Assembly (NCBI GenBank): GCA_963663615.1
Contig: OY760517.1
Span: forward strand, 434,001-498,000
Length of the DNA: 64,000 nucleotides
Source: G963663615 sp963663615
GTDB lineage: Bacteria; Bacteroidota; Ignavibacteria; Ignavibacteriales; Melioribacteraceae
Reading direction: 5' to 3'
The notes beneath the pieces were generated by a model. That model saw only the letters and a program-made list of their open reading frames with translations, had not been told where the DNA came from and searched no databases. The translations under genes and the position numbers were made by a program. How positions within the stretch are numbered: position 1 is the stretch's first letter; the number at the start of each line of letters is the position of its first letter. This document shows positions 8,101-17,220 of this stretch, piece by piece.

Positions 8101-10230
8101 ATGAAGAAAATTTTACTTACTATTCCACCGTTTATTCAACCAAATACAACATACCCTTCGGTAACCCAATTATCAGGGTATCTTAACCAGAAGGGGTATA
8201 ATGCATCTTCGTGTGATTTGTCGGTAAAGGTATTACTTAAACTATTTTCGGCAGAAGGGCTGACAAAAGTTTTTAGAGAGGTTGAGCATAACAGAGAACT
8301 CGATTTTTATTCTTCGAGAATGATTAAGCTTAAGCGTGAGTATATTAATAATATTGATTCCGTAATAAACTTTTTGAAAGGTAATAATAACGGCTTTGCA
8401 TATAAAATAATGCAGGACGGATTTTTACCCATTGGTGAATCATATAATAATATAGTGGATGAAAAACTTGTATTTGGTTCGATGGGGATGCTTGATAATG
8501 CCAAATATGTAGCCTCTTTGTTTATTCAGGATATAGTAAAGTTTATTCAGCAGAATATATCAAACCATTTTGGATTTAGCAGGTATGCCGAATCAATAGC
8601 TGCAAGTCAGCCCGAGTTTGAAAATATCGAAGAGCTTGTACTTCAGAACAATCTAATAAATTCAACAATTATTGAAACAGTTAGAAGTAACTCTGAATTT
8701 GCCAAGTGTGATTTTCTTGCTTTGTCTGTTCCGTTTCCCGGTAATTTGGTTGGGGCACTTTTAACTGCTAAAGTAGTAAGAGAAATAAATCCCGAGTGTA
8801 AAATTATTCTTGGTGGGGGATATGTTAATACAGAGCTGAGAAACCTTAGTGATCCCGCTATATTTAATTATGTAGATTATATTACATTTGATGATGGCGA
8901 GATACCAATTGAAAGAATAATAGGCAGCGGCGATTTTGTGAGAACAATGCTACGAGCGAACAACGCCATTGAATATATTGAGGGGGGTAACGCAAATGTA
9001 GTACATACACCACATTATGATTTTACCGGTATTAATATCGATGACTATTTTTCTCTTATAGAAATACCTAATGCCATGCATAAATTATGGTCGGATGGCT
9101 TTTGGAATAAAATGACGTTGGCACATGGTTGCTACTGGAAGAAGTGTACTTTTTGTGATGTAAATCTGGATTACATTGGCAGGTACAGTCCCGGTAAAGC
9201 TAAACAAATAGTTGATGAAATTGAAAGCATTATTGCACAGACCGGAGTAACATCCTTCCACTTTACCGATGAAGCTGCCCCACCTGCCTTGCTAATGGAG
9301 ATGGCTGTTGAGATTATCAAACGCAACATCAATGTAACCTGGTGGGGTAATATCCGGTTCGAAAAATCATATAGTAGCGATCTTTGTGCACTATTGGCAA
9401 AATCGGGTTGTATAGCAGTATCTGGAGGAATAGAGGTAGCAAACGAAAGATTACTAAAAAAAATAAATAAGGGTGTTACAATTTTTCAGGCTGCAAATGC
9501 ATGTAACAATTTCAGGGAAGCAGGCATTTTGGTTCACGCATATTTAATGTATGGTTTTCCTACGCAAACAGCACAGGAAACAATTGATAGTCTTGAAGTA
9601 GTAAGGCAATTTTTTGCCAACGGATTACTCGATTCGGCTTTTTGGCATAAGTTCATATTAACGCGTCATAGTCCGGTTTACGGTAGCCCTGAAGCCTATA
9701 AAATAAAAATCAGGAATAGTAAGTTAAACCGATTTGCAAATAACGATCTTGTTCATGAAGATATTAGCGGAGCAAACCATGATAAATTTGGGGCAGGATT
9801 AAGAAAATCACTATATAATTATATGAATGGTATAGGTTTGGACTGGAGGATTCAAAAATGGTTTGATGTAAAAGTTCCGGATCCAACCCTTGATAGACAT
9901 GCCATTAGCAACAATATATTGAATACTCCAAAAAAATTATCAAAAATCAGGAAAATTATTTGGTTAGGTTCGGAACTGATATTTGAACAGAAGAATAAAA
10001 AAGAGTATATTTTTTCGGTGCAAATGAATAGTTTTGAGGCGGATTTTTCCCTGCCGCTTAAATATGGGGAATGGTTAGAGAAAATGGTAAAAACGATTAT
10101 TAAAAGGGATGGTGTAGCTGATTTTGTAGAATTATCCAACAACCCTATACTTAAGGAAAATGAGATAATTGAAATTTTACAATCAGACTATCTTGCTGAA
10201 ATTCGTGGAAAAGTACTATTGTTAATTTAA
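8101..10230 (+). CDS. B12-binding-domain radical SAM protein
   Basis: A 709-residue protein. The N-terminus (LLTIPPFIQPNTTYPS) and the segment around residues 200-290 (FLALSVPFPGNL, KIILGGGYVN, YITFDDGE) match the Rossmann-like cobalamin-binding domain of class B radical SAM enzymes. The Fe-S motif follows as HGCYWKKCTFC, with spacing CX4CX2C instead of the usual CX3CX2C. The radical SAM barrel continues with FTDEAAPP and VSGGIEVANERLLKKINKG. The C-terminal 200 residues are family-specific. The substrate is unknown; methylases and RiPP maturases have this layout. The gene starts 9 nt after the preceding radical SAM gene and is followed 15 nt later by a secreted esterase. Confidence 0.75.
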   Translation: MKKILLTIPPFIQPNTTYPSVTQLSGYLNQKGYNASSCDLSVKVLLKLFSAEGLTKVFREVEHNRELDFYSSRMIKLKREYINNIDSVINFLKGNNNGFAYKIMQDGFLPIGESYNNIVDEKLVFGSMGMLDNAKYVASLFIQDIVKFIQQNISNHFGFSRYAESIAASQPEFENIEELVLQNNLINSTIIETVRSNSEFAKCDFLALSVPFPGNLVGALLTAKVVREINPECKIILGGGYVNTELRNLSDPAIFNYVDYITFDDGEIPIERIIGSGDFVRTMLRANNAIEYIEGGNANVVHTPHYDFTGINIDDYFSLIEIPNAMHKLWSDGFWNKMTLAHGCYWKKCTFCDVNLDYIGRYSPGKAKQIVDEIESIIAQTGVTSFHFTDEAAPPALLMEMAVEIIKRNINVTWWGNIRFEKSYSSDLCALLAKSGCIAVSGGIEVANERLLKKINKGVTIFQAANACNNFREAGILVHAYLMYGFPTQTAQETIDSLEVVRQFFANGLLDSAFWHKFILTRHSPVYGSPEAYKIKIRNSKLNRFANNDLVHEDISGANHDKFGAGLRKSLYNYMNGIGLDWRIQKWFDVKVPDPTLDRHAISNNILNTPKKLSKIRKIIWLGSELIFEQKNKKEYIFSVQMNSFEADFSLPLKYGEWLEKMVKTIIKRDGVADFVELSNNPILKENEIIEILQSDYLAEIRGKVLLLI

Positions 10231-10245
10231 ATTATAGAGCTTGGA

Positions 10246-11031
10246 ATGAAAAAAGTTATATTCTTATTTTTATTTTTTACTGCAGCAATTTATTCGCAGG
10301 ATACACTTGTTTTTAAGGCAGATTATATACCATACCCTGATACGGTAATGGTTTTTACTCCATCAGGTATGCAGGTTGACACTGAGTATCCAGTTTTGTA
10401 CCTTCTTCATGGTTGGACTGGCTATTGGTCTTATTGGGGCGAAATTGCCGATGTTCAATATTATTCAGATAAGTACAACTTTATTATTGTTTGTCCTGAT
10501 GGTTTTAGTGATTCATGGTATCTTAATAATCCAATGAAACCAAACGTACAGTTCGAAAAATTCTTTTGGGCGGATTTGGTGCCTGGAATAGAATCGAAAT
10601 ATAAAATTGATTACAAGAATATTTTTATAACCGGTTTAAGCATGGGCGGTCATGGCTCAATGCTCCTGTTTCTTAGGAACAACAAATATTTTAATGCTGC
10701 CGGTAGTATGAGCGGAATTATGGACTTAACCCACTTTCCTGACAGATGGAGTATTAAGGAAGGAATAGGTAGTATTAAGGATTACCCGGAAGTATGGAAA
10801 AATAATTCAGTTATAAATTTGCTTGGCAATATAAAAGGTTTAGATAAAAAGCTTATACTTGAATGTGGTGTTGACGATTTTGCTTACGAAGTTAACGAAA
10901 ATTTTTATAATGAAGCTCTAAAACAGGGAATTGATATTAAATTTATTTCTCGTCCGGGTAAACATAATCGTGAATTTTGGCGTGTGGGACTTAAAAATCA
11001 CATGGAATTTTTTAACAAAATGAAAAAATAG
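10246..11031 (+). CDS. Secreted alpha/beta-hydrolase, esterase D / feruloyl esterase-like
   Basis: A 261-residue protein with a signal peptide (about 1-17, MKKVIFLFLFFTAAIYSQ). It belongs to the putative esterase family (PF00756): oxyanion region LHGWTG at 54-60, nucleophile Ser132 in GLSMGG, a likely Asp in ECGVDDF near 207, and His240 in PGKHNREFW. Members include antigen 85, esterase D and the feruloyl esterase parts of xylanases; the substrate here is not determined. It is probably periplasmic or secreted by Sec, since no T9SS sorting domain is present. It closes the three-gene run that begins at 7222. Confidence 0.82.
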   Translation: MKKVIFLFLFFTAAIYSQDTLVFKADYIPYPDTVMVFTPSGMQVDTEYPVLYLLHGWTGYWSYWGEIADVQYYSDKYNFIIVCPDGFSDSWYLNNPMKPNVQFEKFFWADLVPGIESKYKIDYKNIFITGLSMGGHGSMLLFLRNNKYFNAAGSMSGIMDLTHFPDRWSIKEGIGSIKDYPEVWKNNSVINLLGNIKGLDKKLILECGVDDFAYEVNENFYNEALKQGIDIKFISRPGKHNREFWRVGLKNHMEFFNKMKK

Positions 11032-11242
11032 TTAAATTTAACACAGATAAGCTTAATTAATTATAGAATTGAGATTGAATATAAAATTTCTATCAGTTAT
11101 ATTAATTTTACATTTTTGTACATGCACAATTAGAAGACGCAAAAATAATTTTGTATAGTTTATTTTTAAAAATATTCGAACCCGGGAAATCTCAAAATTC
11201 GGGAAATCATGTAGCTGCTATTTATTATAAAATTCTGGTATT

Positions 11243-12184
11243 ATGGATATAGTAAAACCTAAAAAGCTAAATCATGGAGATTTGATCGGAGTAATTTCGC
11301 CAGCATCATTACCTGCCGATCTTTCCAGAATTAACGATGGCGTTAATTATTTGGAAAAATTGGGCTACAGAGTTGAAGTAGGCAAGAACGTTGGTGCTCA
11401 ACGGGGCTATCTTGCTGGTAATGACGAACAGAGACTGGAAGATTTGCACTATATGTTTGAGAACAAGGATGTAAAGGCAATCTTTTGTGTACGAGGTGGC
11501 TATGGGTCGGGAAGGTTACTTCCAAAAATTGATTACGATCTTGTAAGAAACAATCCGAAGATTTTTGTTGGTTATAGTGATATCACCGCTCTTCAGTTAG
11601 CGTTTCTTAAAAAGACCGGACTGGTAACTTTTGCCGGACCAATGGTTGCTGTCGATTTCTATAATGATGTGTCACCATTTACAGAAGAACTTTTCTGGAG
11701 GATTTTGTCTTCTAAAGCTAAAATAGGAAAATTAAAAAATCCCGACGAAGAAAATTTTTATATTTTGTCACACGGTCGAAGCGAAGGCCGTTTAATGGGT
11801 GGTAATCTCGCACTGGTATCATCATCATTGGGGAGTGAGTATATACCTGATTTTAGCGAATCTATTTTGTTGCTCGAAGAGATTGGCGAGCCGCCATACA
11901 GAATAGATCGTATGTTTAACCACCTTGCTATTTCGAAAGTTTTGGCTAAAACCAAAGGCGTGTTGTTAGGTCGTTTTGTTGATTGTTACGAAACAGACGA
12001 CAAAAAGAATACTCTTACTCTTAACGAAGTAATTGCAGATTATTTTGGTGAACTTGATAAACCCGTGTTTTATAATGTAAAACATGGTCATATCAAGGAT
12101 AATATTACTATTCCTTATGGAGTGAACTGCAAACTTAACACCAGCAGAAAAATTATTGAAGTTACTGAATCTGCTGTTGAGTAG
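11243..12184 (+). CDS. ldcA: Muramoyltetrapeptide (LD-)carboxypeptidase
   Basis: A 313-residue cytoplasmic serine peptidase of family S66, which removes the terminal D-Ala from murein tetrapeptides during peptidoglycan recycling. Motifs: GVISPAS at 16-22, the FCVRGGYGSGRLLPKID block at 81-97, nucleophile Ser112 in VGYSDITAL, a Glu in LLLEEIGEPPYRIDRM and a His in NVKHGHIKDN, together the expected Ser-Glu-His triad. No signal peptide, as expected. It stands alone, with a 211-nt spacer upstream and T9SS protein A 54 nt downstream. The spacer contains TAATTTTG at 11146-11153, which fits the -7 consensus, but no well-placed -33 TTG. Confidence 0.92.
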   Translation: MDIVKPKKLNHGDLIGVISPASLPADLSRINDGVNYLEKLGYRVEVGKNVGAQRGYLAGNDEQRLEDLHYMFENKDVKAIFCVRGGYGSGRLLPKIDYDLVRNNPKIFVGYSDITALQLAFLKKTGLVTFAGPMVAVDFYNDVSPFTEELFWRILSSKAKIGKLKNPDEENFYILSHGRSEGRLMGGNLALVSSSLGSEYIPDFSESILLLEEIGEPPYRIDRMFNHLAISKVLAKTKGVLLGRFVDCYETDDKKNTLTLNEVIADYFGELDKPVFYNVKHGHIKDNITIPYGVNCKLNTSRKIIEVTESAVE

Positions 12185-12238
12185 GATACTGTTTCTATAT
12201 TAATACATTAATTCTATTAACCAATCTAAGGAGTTGCT

Positions 12239-15200
12239 ATGAGCAATCTTTATCGCGTTGTTTTGACCTTTATGGTCGCTATGCTTGTCACTACTATGAT
12301 GATAGGCCAAACTTATCCTCCGTCAGGACTTGTTGCTGAAGGTGGTTTAGGTGAAATTCAATTAACATGGGAAACACCTTCAAACCCAAATGCGCAGGGT
12401 TTTGAATCAGGTGATATTCCTTCTTCATGGTTAGCTGTTGATCAGGATGATGACGGTTACAATTTTGAAGTTTGGGATTCGTTCGTGAACAGTGGTTCAT
12501 ATGCTGCTGCTTCATTCTCTTACATCAACTATGTTGGTGCCGCTCAGCCTAATAACTATCTTATTACACCTCAGTTTTCAGCTACTTCTAGTACTTCTTT
12601 AAGTTTTTATGTTGGTTGTTCTGATGACGAATGGTTTTTGGAACATTATTCAGTATTGGTTTCTACTTCTGGTACTGCAATTGCTGACTTTACCGATAAT
12701 GTTCATGAAGAAACATTAGGTTCGGAAGTTGCTGGTATGTTTAAATTGGTTCAGATTGATCTTTCTGCTTATGATGGTCAGGATATCTATATCGCTTTTC
12801 GTCATCATGATGTAACTGATCAGTTTAACGTAACTTTCGATGATATGCTTGTTGAAGGTACTGCTGCTCCTAACAAAAATTGGGTTGCGGATTTTGAAGA
12901 CCCTTCAGATATAGAACAGTTTACTATGGCATCAGTTCCTACCAAACTTGCTCTTGATGCTACAATGCAGGATGCTAAAGAAGCTTATGATAAAGCTTTA
13001 TCATCAAGAAAAGTTAACTCAAACAAAGCATTCCAGTCTTACACTGTTTACAGAGATGGTTCTTCTATTGCCACTGGTGTAACTACTAACTATTATACTG
13101 ATACTGAAATGAGTTATGGTGTTGAACACACTTATAAAGTAACAGCTGTTTATGATGAAGGCGAATCTGCTGCCTCAAACGAAGCCTCTGCAACTGCTAC
13201 TGATCCAGGTAATATTATCTTCTTCGACGACTTTGAAGGTGGTATGCTTGGTGACGAATATACTGTAGTTGATGCTAACTCTGATACTTATACATGGGAA
13301 GCTTATAATAGTGCTTCTTATGCATATTCAGGTGAATATTCACTAAATATACGCTGGAACAGTTCTCTTGCAATGAATGACTGGGTATTTATTGGTCCTT
13401 TCAATCTTGACGATGCTGAATCTTATGGTCTCTCTTTCTACCATAAAACCACAAGTAGTTTCCCTGAAAATTATAGCGGTCATATTACTACTGCTACTGA
13501 TGGATCAGGTATTGTAGCTGATCTTTTTGCTTTTGAAAACTATTCAAATAGTGAATATGTTGAATGGAGTGACGAATTTACTGTCCCTTCTACAGGCGAA
13601 TATTATATAGCATTTTATGGTTATTCTGATGCAGATATGTTCAGAATTTGTATTGATGACGTAATGCTTTCAGGTGCTGAAGGTTCTGCAGTTGGTTTCA
13701 TGGCTGACCTTACAGTTGCTGATGCAGGTGGTGGCGAATCTTCAGAAACTCTTACTTTCGGTATGAAAGAAGATGCTACTGACGGTCTTGATGCTGCATA
13801 TAACGAATTGGAACTACCTCCTGTAGGTCCTGCTGGCGTTTTTGACGCACGTTTTATTTATGTTGATGAAACTACTGCTTCTCTTTCTGATGTAAGAGGC
13901 GTTGCTACTGAAGCTGAATGGGAATTGAAATTCCAACCAGGTGATTCAGGTTATCCTTTCACTATCTCTTGGGATCCAACTCAGTTAGGCGATGGTTCTT
14001 TCCATCTAATGGATGCACTTGGTGGTGTAGTTCATGATGTAGATATGAAAACTACTTCTTCTCTTGAAGTTACAAACTCAAGTGTTAACACTTTAGTTAT
14101 TGCTTATACTTCTATGATGTCAATGGATATGGAAGTTGCTGCTGGTTGGAATATGGTTTCTGTACCAGTTCATGCTGATGATATGGCTGTTTCTTCTCTA
14201 TTTGCTAACGCTACTTCTGATGCATTTATGTTCGATAACGGTTATCAGACTGTTACTGAAATGGCTATGGGTGCTGGTTACTGGTTGAAATATGATGCTG
14301 CTGAAACTGTTTCAGTTTCCGGTATGGATGATGCTATGCCAGTTGCTGTTAATGCTGGATGGAACATGATTGGTGGTTTCCACTATACAGCCGCTGTAGC
14401 TGATCTTTCTACAGATCCTTCTGATATTATTGATTCTGATTTCTTTGGTTTCGATAACGGTTATTCAACTGCTTCTGAACTTATGCCTGGTCATGGTTAC
14501 TGGGTTAAAGCTTCTCAGGCTGGTACTATTACTATGAATATGCCAGTTGTTAAAAAGAGCAAACCAACAGAAGAGATGGACGCACTATACACCATTTCCA
14601 TGATGGTAAGTGATAACGGAACAGGTTCTTATGCATTAGGTCTAGGTCTTGATCCAAACGCCACAGAAGGCATAGATAGCGATCTTGGCGAAACCGAACT
14701 ACCACCAATGCCACCAACAGGTGTATTTGATGCAAGACTAATGTTACCGGATGGCACAACATCTTCACCAATGGATTACCGTACAGGTGACGCAGGTTAC
14801 AGTGGTACAGTAGAATATGACCTAAGCTGGCAATATTCATCAGGAGCTGATGCCCTAACATTGGATATCGTGATACCAGAAGTACCAGGAACCGTAGAAA
14901 TGACAATAGTAGATGGTTTTGGTGGAGCAGTATTTAGCCAGGTAGTAGAAGAAGGCACCACACAGGTAGTAGTAGATAATGCTAACCTAAGTGCACTAAA
15001 CCTGAATATAGCATATACCGCCCCAATCCCGGTAGAGCTAACCGGCTTTGCAGCAAACGTAGCAGGCGAATCAATAAACCTTGAATGGTCAACAGCTACA
15101 GAAACCAACAACAAAGGTTTTGAAGTAGAAAGATCAGAAGATGGAGAAAACTTCAGCAAAATAGCGTTTGTAGATGGTATGGGAACCACAACAGAAGCTC

Positions 15201-15598
15201 AGAGCTACATCTTTACAGATAGAAACGCAGTAGGCGGTACCTACTACTATAGATTACGTCAGGTTGACTTTGACGGAACCTATGCATATAGTGATGTAGT
15301 AGAAGTAGAATTCGTACCAAGCGAATATAGCTTACAGCAGAACTATCCAAACCCATTCAACCCAAGTACTACTATTAAATTCGCTCTACCAGTAGAAGCA
15401 AAAGTAACAGTAACACTGTACAATGCACTGGGTCAGAGAGTAAATGAAATAGTAAGCAACAACTTTACAGCAGGTGTTCAGACCGTTAACTTTAATGCAT
15501 CTGAACTGGCAAGTGGAATGTATATCTATCAGATATCTGCACAGGGTGTAGATGGCAGTAACTTTGTAGATACAAAGAAAATGATGTTAATGAAATAA
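12239..15598 (+). CDS. T9SS-secreted choice-of-anchor J protein (T9SS protein A)
   Basis: An 1119-residue secreted protein of unknown ligand. The start follows an AAGGAG ribosome binding site. Domains in order: signal peptide (1-24), a choice-of-anchor J (cleaved adhesin-like) domain (about 55-210), a FN3-like segment (about 260-320), a second choice-of-anchor J domain (about 328-480), a FDARF module, a tandem GWN...GYW module (about 627-760), a second FDAR module (about 785-930), a FN3-like segment, and the type A sorting domain (about 1030-1119). It is probably exported by the type IX system and displayed on the surface. Codon use changes abruptly near 14545, from codons ending in T to codons ending in A. 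The last 260 bp are nearly identical to the 3' ends of the genes at 48742 and 53504. Confidence 0.85.
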   Translation: MSNLYRVVLTFMVAMLVTTMMIGQTYPPSGLVAEGGLGEIQLTWETPSNPNAQGFESGDIPSSWLAVDQDDDGYNFEVWDSFVNSGSYAAASFSYINYVGAAQPNNYLITPQFSATSSTSLSFYVGCSDDEWFLEHYSVLVSTSGTAIADFTDNVHEETLGSEVAGMFKLVQIDLSAYDGQDIYIAFRHHDVTDQFNVTFDDMLVEGTAAPNKNWVADFEDPSDIEQFTMASVPTKLALDATMQDAKEAYDKALSSRKVNSNKAFQSYTVYRDGSSIATGVTTNYYTDTEMSYGVEHTYKVTAVYDEGESAASNEASATATDPGNIIFFDDFEGGMLGDEYTVVDANSDTYTWEAYNSASYAYSGEYSLNIRWNSSLAMNDWVFIGPFNLDDAESYGLSFYHKTTSSFPENYSGHITTATDGSGIVADLFAFENYSNSEYVEWSDEFTVPSTGEYYIAFYGYSDADMFRICIDDVMLSGAEGSAVGFMADLTVADAGGGESSETLTFGMKEDATDGLDAAYNELELPPVGPAGVFDARFIYVDETTASLSDVRGVATEAEWELKFQPGDSGYPFTISWDPTQLGDGSFHLMDALGGVVHDVDMKTTSSLEVTNSSVNTLVIAYTSMMSMDMEVAAGWNMVSVPVHADDMAVSSLFANATSDAFMFDNGYQTVTEMAMGAGYWLKYDAAETVSVSGMDDAMPVAVNAGWNMIGGFHYTAAVADLSTDPSDIIDSDFFGFDNGYSTASELMPGHGYWVKASQAGTITMNMPVVKKSKPTEEMDALYTISMMVSDNGTGSYALGLGLDPNATEGIDSDLGETELPPMPPTGVFDARLMLPDGTTSSPMDYRTGDAGYSGTVEYDLSWQYSSGADALTLDIVIPEVPGTVEMTIVDGFGGAVFSQVVEEGTTQVVVDNANLSALNLNIAYTAPIPVELTGFAANVAGESINLEWSTATETNNKGFEVERSEDGENFSKIAFVDGMGTTTEAQSYIFTDRNAVGGTYYYRLRQVDFDGTYAYSDVVEVEFVPSEYSLQQNYPNPFNPSTTIKFALPVEAKVTVTLYNALGQRVNEIVSNNFTAGVQTVNFNASELASGMYIYQISAQGVDGSNFVDTKKMMLMK

Positions 15599-15663
15599 AA
15601 CCTTCTTCATAAATTCCTCCCCAATAATGGGAGGGACTTATAAAGAGAAATATATATTTTAGC

Positions 15664-15694
15664 GTAAGGGCGATTCTAAATGGATCGCCCTTAC
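15664..15694 (+). terminator. Hairpin after T9SS protein A (GGGCGAT family)
   Basis: A perfect 11-bp stem (15664-15674 with 15684-15694, GTAAGGGCGAT/ATCGCCCTTAC) with a 9-nt loop, followed by TTATTTT. Close relatives lie at 52743-52773 and 53401-53430. Confidence 0.7.
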
Positions 15695-15718
15695 TTATTT
15701 TAAAGGGTATAACTACTC

Positions 15719-15749
15719 AACCTCTGAAGTTTTTCGAACTTCGTAGGTT
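15719..15749 (+). repeat. Second hairpin after T9SS protein A, partly decayed
   Basis: Arms 15719-15731 and 15737-15749 pair at 11 of 13 positions. The intact relative at 52797-52829 pairs perfectly over 14 bp, so this copy has decayed or diverged. Confidence 0.55.
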
Positions 15750-15867
15750 TTGTGTCTTAAAACTATTTTGTTATTGGGTTGGCAACCCCATGCCGCCAAT
15801 TCATCATACAAGTGCGAGCAAGCATAATTTCGTCTATTATCGCGTTATCGGATTACTCTTGTGTAGT

Positions 15868-16137
15868 GTAAGGGTTTATAGAAATATAATAGCGAATAGA
15901 ATATATAAGCCACTGCGAGGCGAATGGAAAGCACCAGCGGTGGGCTCATCTGTAGAAAATGTAATAAGGCAAGATTCATTAGCTCCGTTAGGAGCGACTC
16001 ATAAGCACCCGAGAAATAGTTTTAACGAAAAGCAGCTACGCAGCTTATTAATTTGTTTTTATGCTTATTCTACAGATGAGATGCCCCGCCGGGGCATTAT
16101 GAATTAGAACCTTTGTAGGGCAGGATATCCTACAGGT
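15868..16137 (+). repeat. Dispersed non-coding repeat, copy 1
   Basis: Closely similar, with small indels, to 53058-53313. A 13-bp perfect inverted repeat (15945-15957 with 16068-16080, CTCATCTGTAGAA/TTCTACAGATGAG) encloses about 110 nt. A short stem, CCCCGCCGGGG, follows at about 16084. An open frame crossing this block has no family features and is not called as a gene. Confidence 0.7.
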
Positions 16138-16474
16138 ATTCTTTAATATCGCGTTAGCGATTATTCTTGTGTAGCTCTTAATACAACGAAACGCATTAAA
16201 TACTGCATAGCAGTTACTCTTCTGCCCAAAACTATATATACACTGCCGTCAAGAACCACTCCTTAACGGAATAGGTGCACAAATTTGTTACGGAATAATT
16301 CGCAACACGTAATACCCAGCATTTCCCTATGTATTTTAAGAGGCGAGTAAGTTGCGTTAACTTTTACTTCCATGGTTTCTTAATCATTCATAAATGTTGC
16401 AAAACATTCCTACCACTTTCTTCTGCCCTCCATGGCGGGTAAACTTGATACAAGAAAGTTGCAAAGAAAATCAA

Positions 16475-16607
16475 GACATCAAGTATTTAGCTAAAAATCC
16501 ATATGAATTAGTTACGGAATATGAAACACACAACTTCGTTGCTCAAACATCATATTCCGCTTAACACAAATTCATCTAGATTTTCTAAACGCAAAATACT
16601 TGATGTC
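16475..16607. repeat. Long imperfect hairpin (133 bp)
   Basis: The outer arms are a perfect 14-bp match (16475-16488 with 16594-16607, GACATCAAGTATTT and its complement). Pairing continues inward with small mismatches, through TTACGGAATATG opposite CATATTCCGCTTAA, to a loop around ACACACAACTTCGTTGCTCA. It encodes no protein. It could be a MITE remnant or a structured RNA; the sequence alone does not decide. Confidence 0.65.
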
Positions 16608-17220
16608 ATTTCAAAACACGCTATCTGGGTTTTGTATGTCGGCAACCTTCTACCAACAATTCATGGCAGGTAAACCCACAAGTCACCCCGCCGGAGCATT
16701 ATGAATTAGCATGTTTGTAGGGCAGGAGTATTCCCCTGCAGGTATTCTTTAATATCGCGTTAGCGATTACTCTTGTATAACATTAATACTACCAAACTTA
16801 TTAATACTGCGTAGCAGTTACTCTTCTCAAATCGTAATCTGAAATGTTGAACCACTGGCGAGGTTCCCTTATCATCTACTCAATGATATTTCTACTAAAC
16901 TTTAACCACTCTGTGGTAAAAGCAATGATCAAGACCAATCAATTAATTCGCTAGATACTGCCGTTTAGAACCACTCCTTAACGGAATAGGTGATGAAATA
17001 GAAGTTGTCACGGCAAGATCTGTAACAGGCAATAAAAATATTCTCATAGCATCTAATTAACTGTAAGTGTGTTGTATTAAAGAAAAATTATGTGTTCAGA
17101 TGGCAGAATCTGTTTTCTTTATCATATTCAATATAAAGTTTTACTGTAAAAGCGTTCCCCTGTATGGATTTATTCATAAAATTATTATGTTAGGATAATA
17201 TATTTTTTATCGAAAGGTAG

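Larger units (their letters stand above)
15599..17220. repeat. 1.6-kb non-coding repeat-rich region
   Basis: No convincing gene. It holds two terminator-like hairpins (15664-15694 and 15719-15749), a block at 15868-16137 that recurs at 53058-53313, and a partial third copy near 16686-16745. It also holds short hairpins followed by TACTCTT (16148-16161, 16202-16221, 16754-16774, 16806-16825). The phrase CCACTCCTTAACGGAATAGG occurs twice (near 16256 and 16972). A long imperfect hairpin spans 16475-16607. The phrases around CATGGCGGGTAAAC (16432) and CATGGCAGGTAAAC (16663) form another direct repeat. The region looks like an accumulation of REP-like elements. Confidence 0.75.

Noticed and set aside
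15790..16107. Open frame of 105 codons downstream of T9SS gene A
   Set aside because: It lies in a dispersed non-coding repeat whose second copy has indels that shift the frame. The translation has no family features and there is no ribosome binding site.
15599..17220. Possible CRISPR array in the repeat-rich spacer
   Set aside because: Repeats differ in length and spacing, spacers are not uniform and no cas gene is present.
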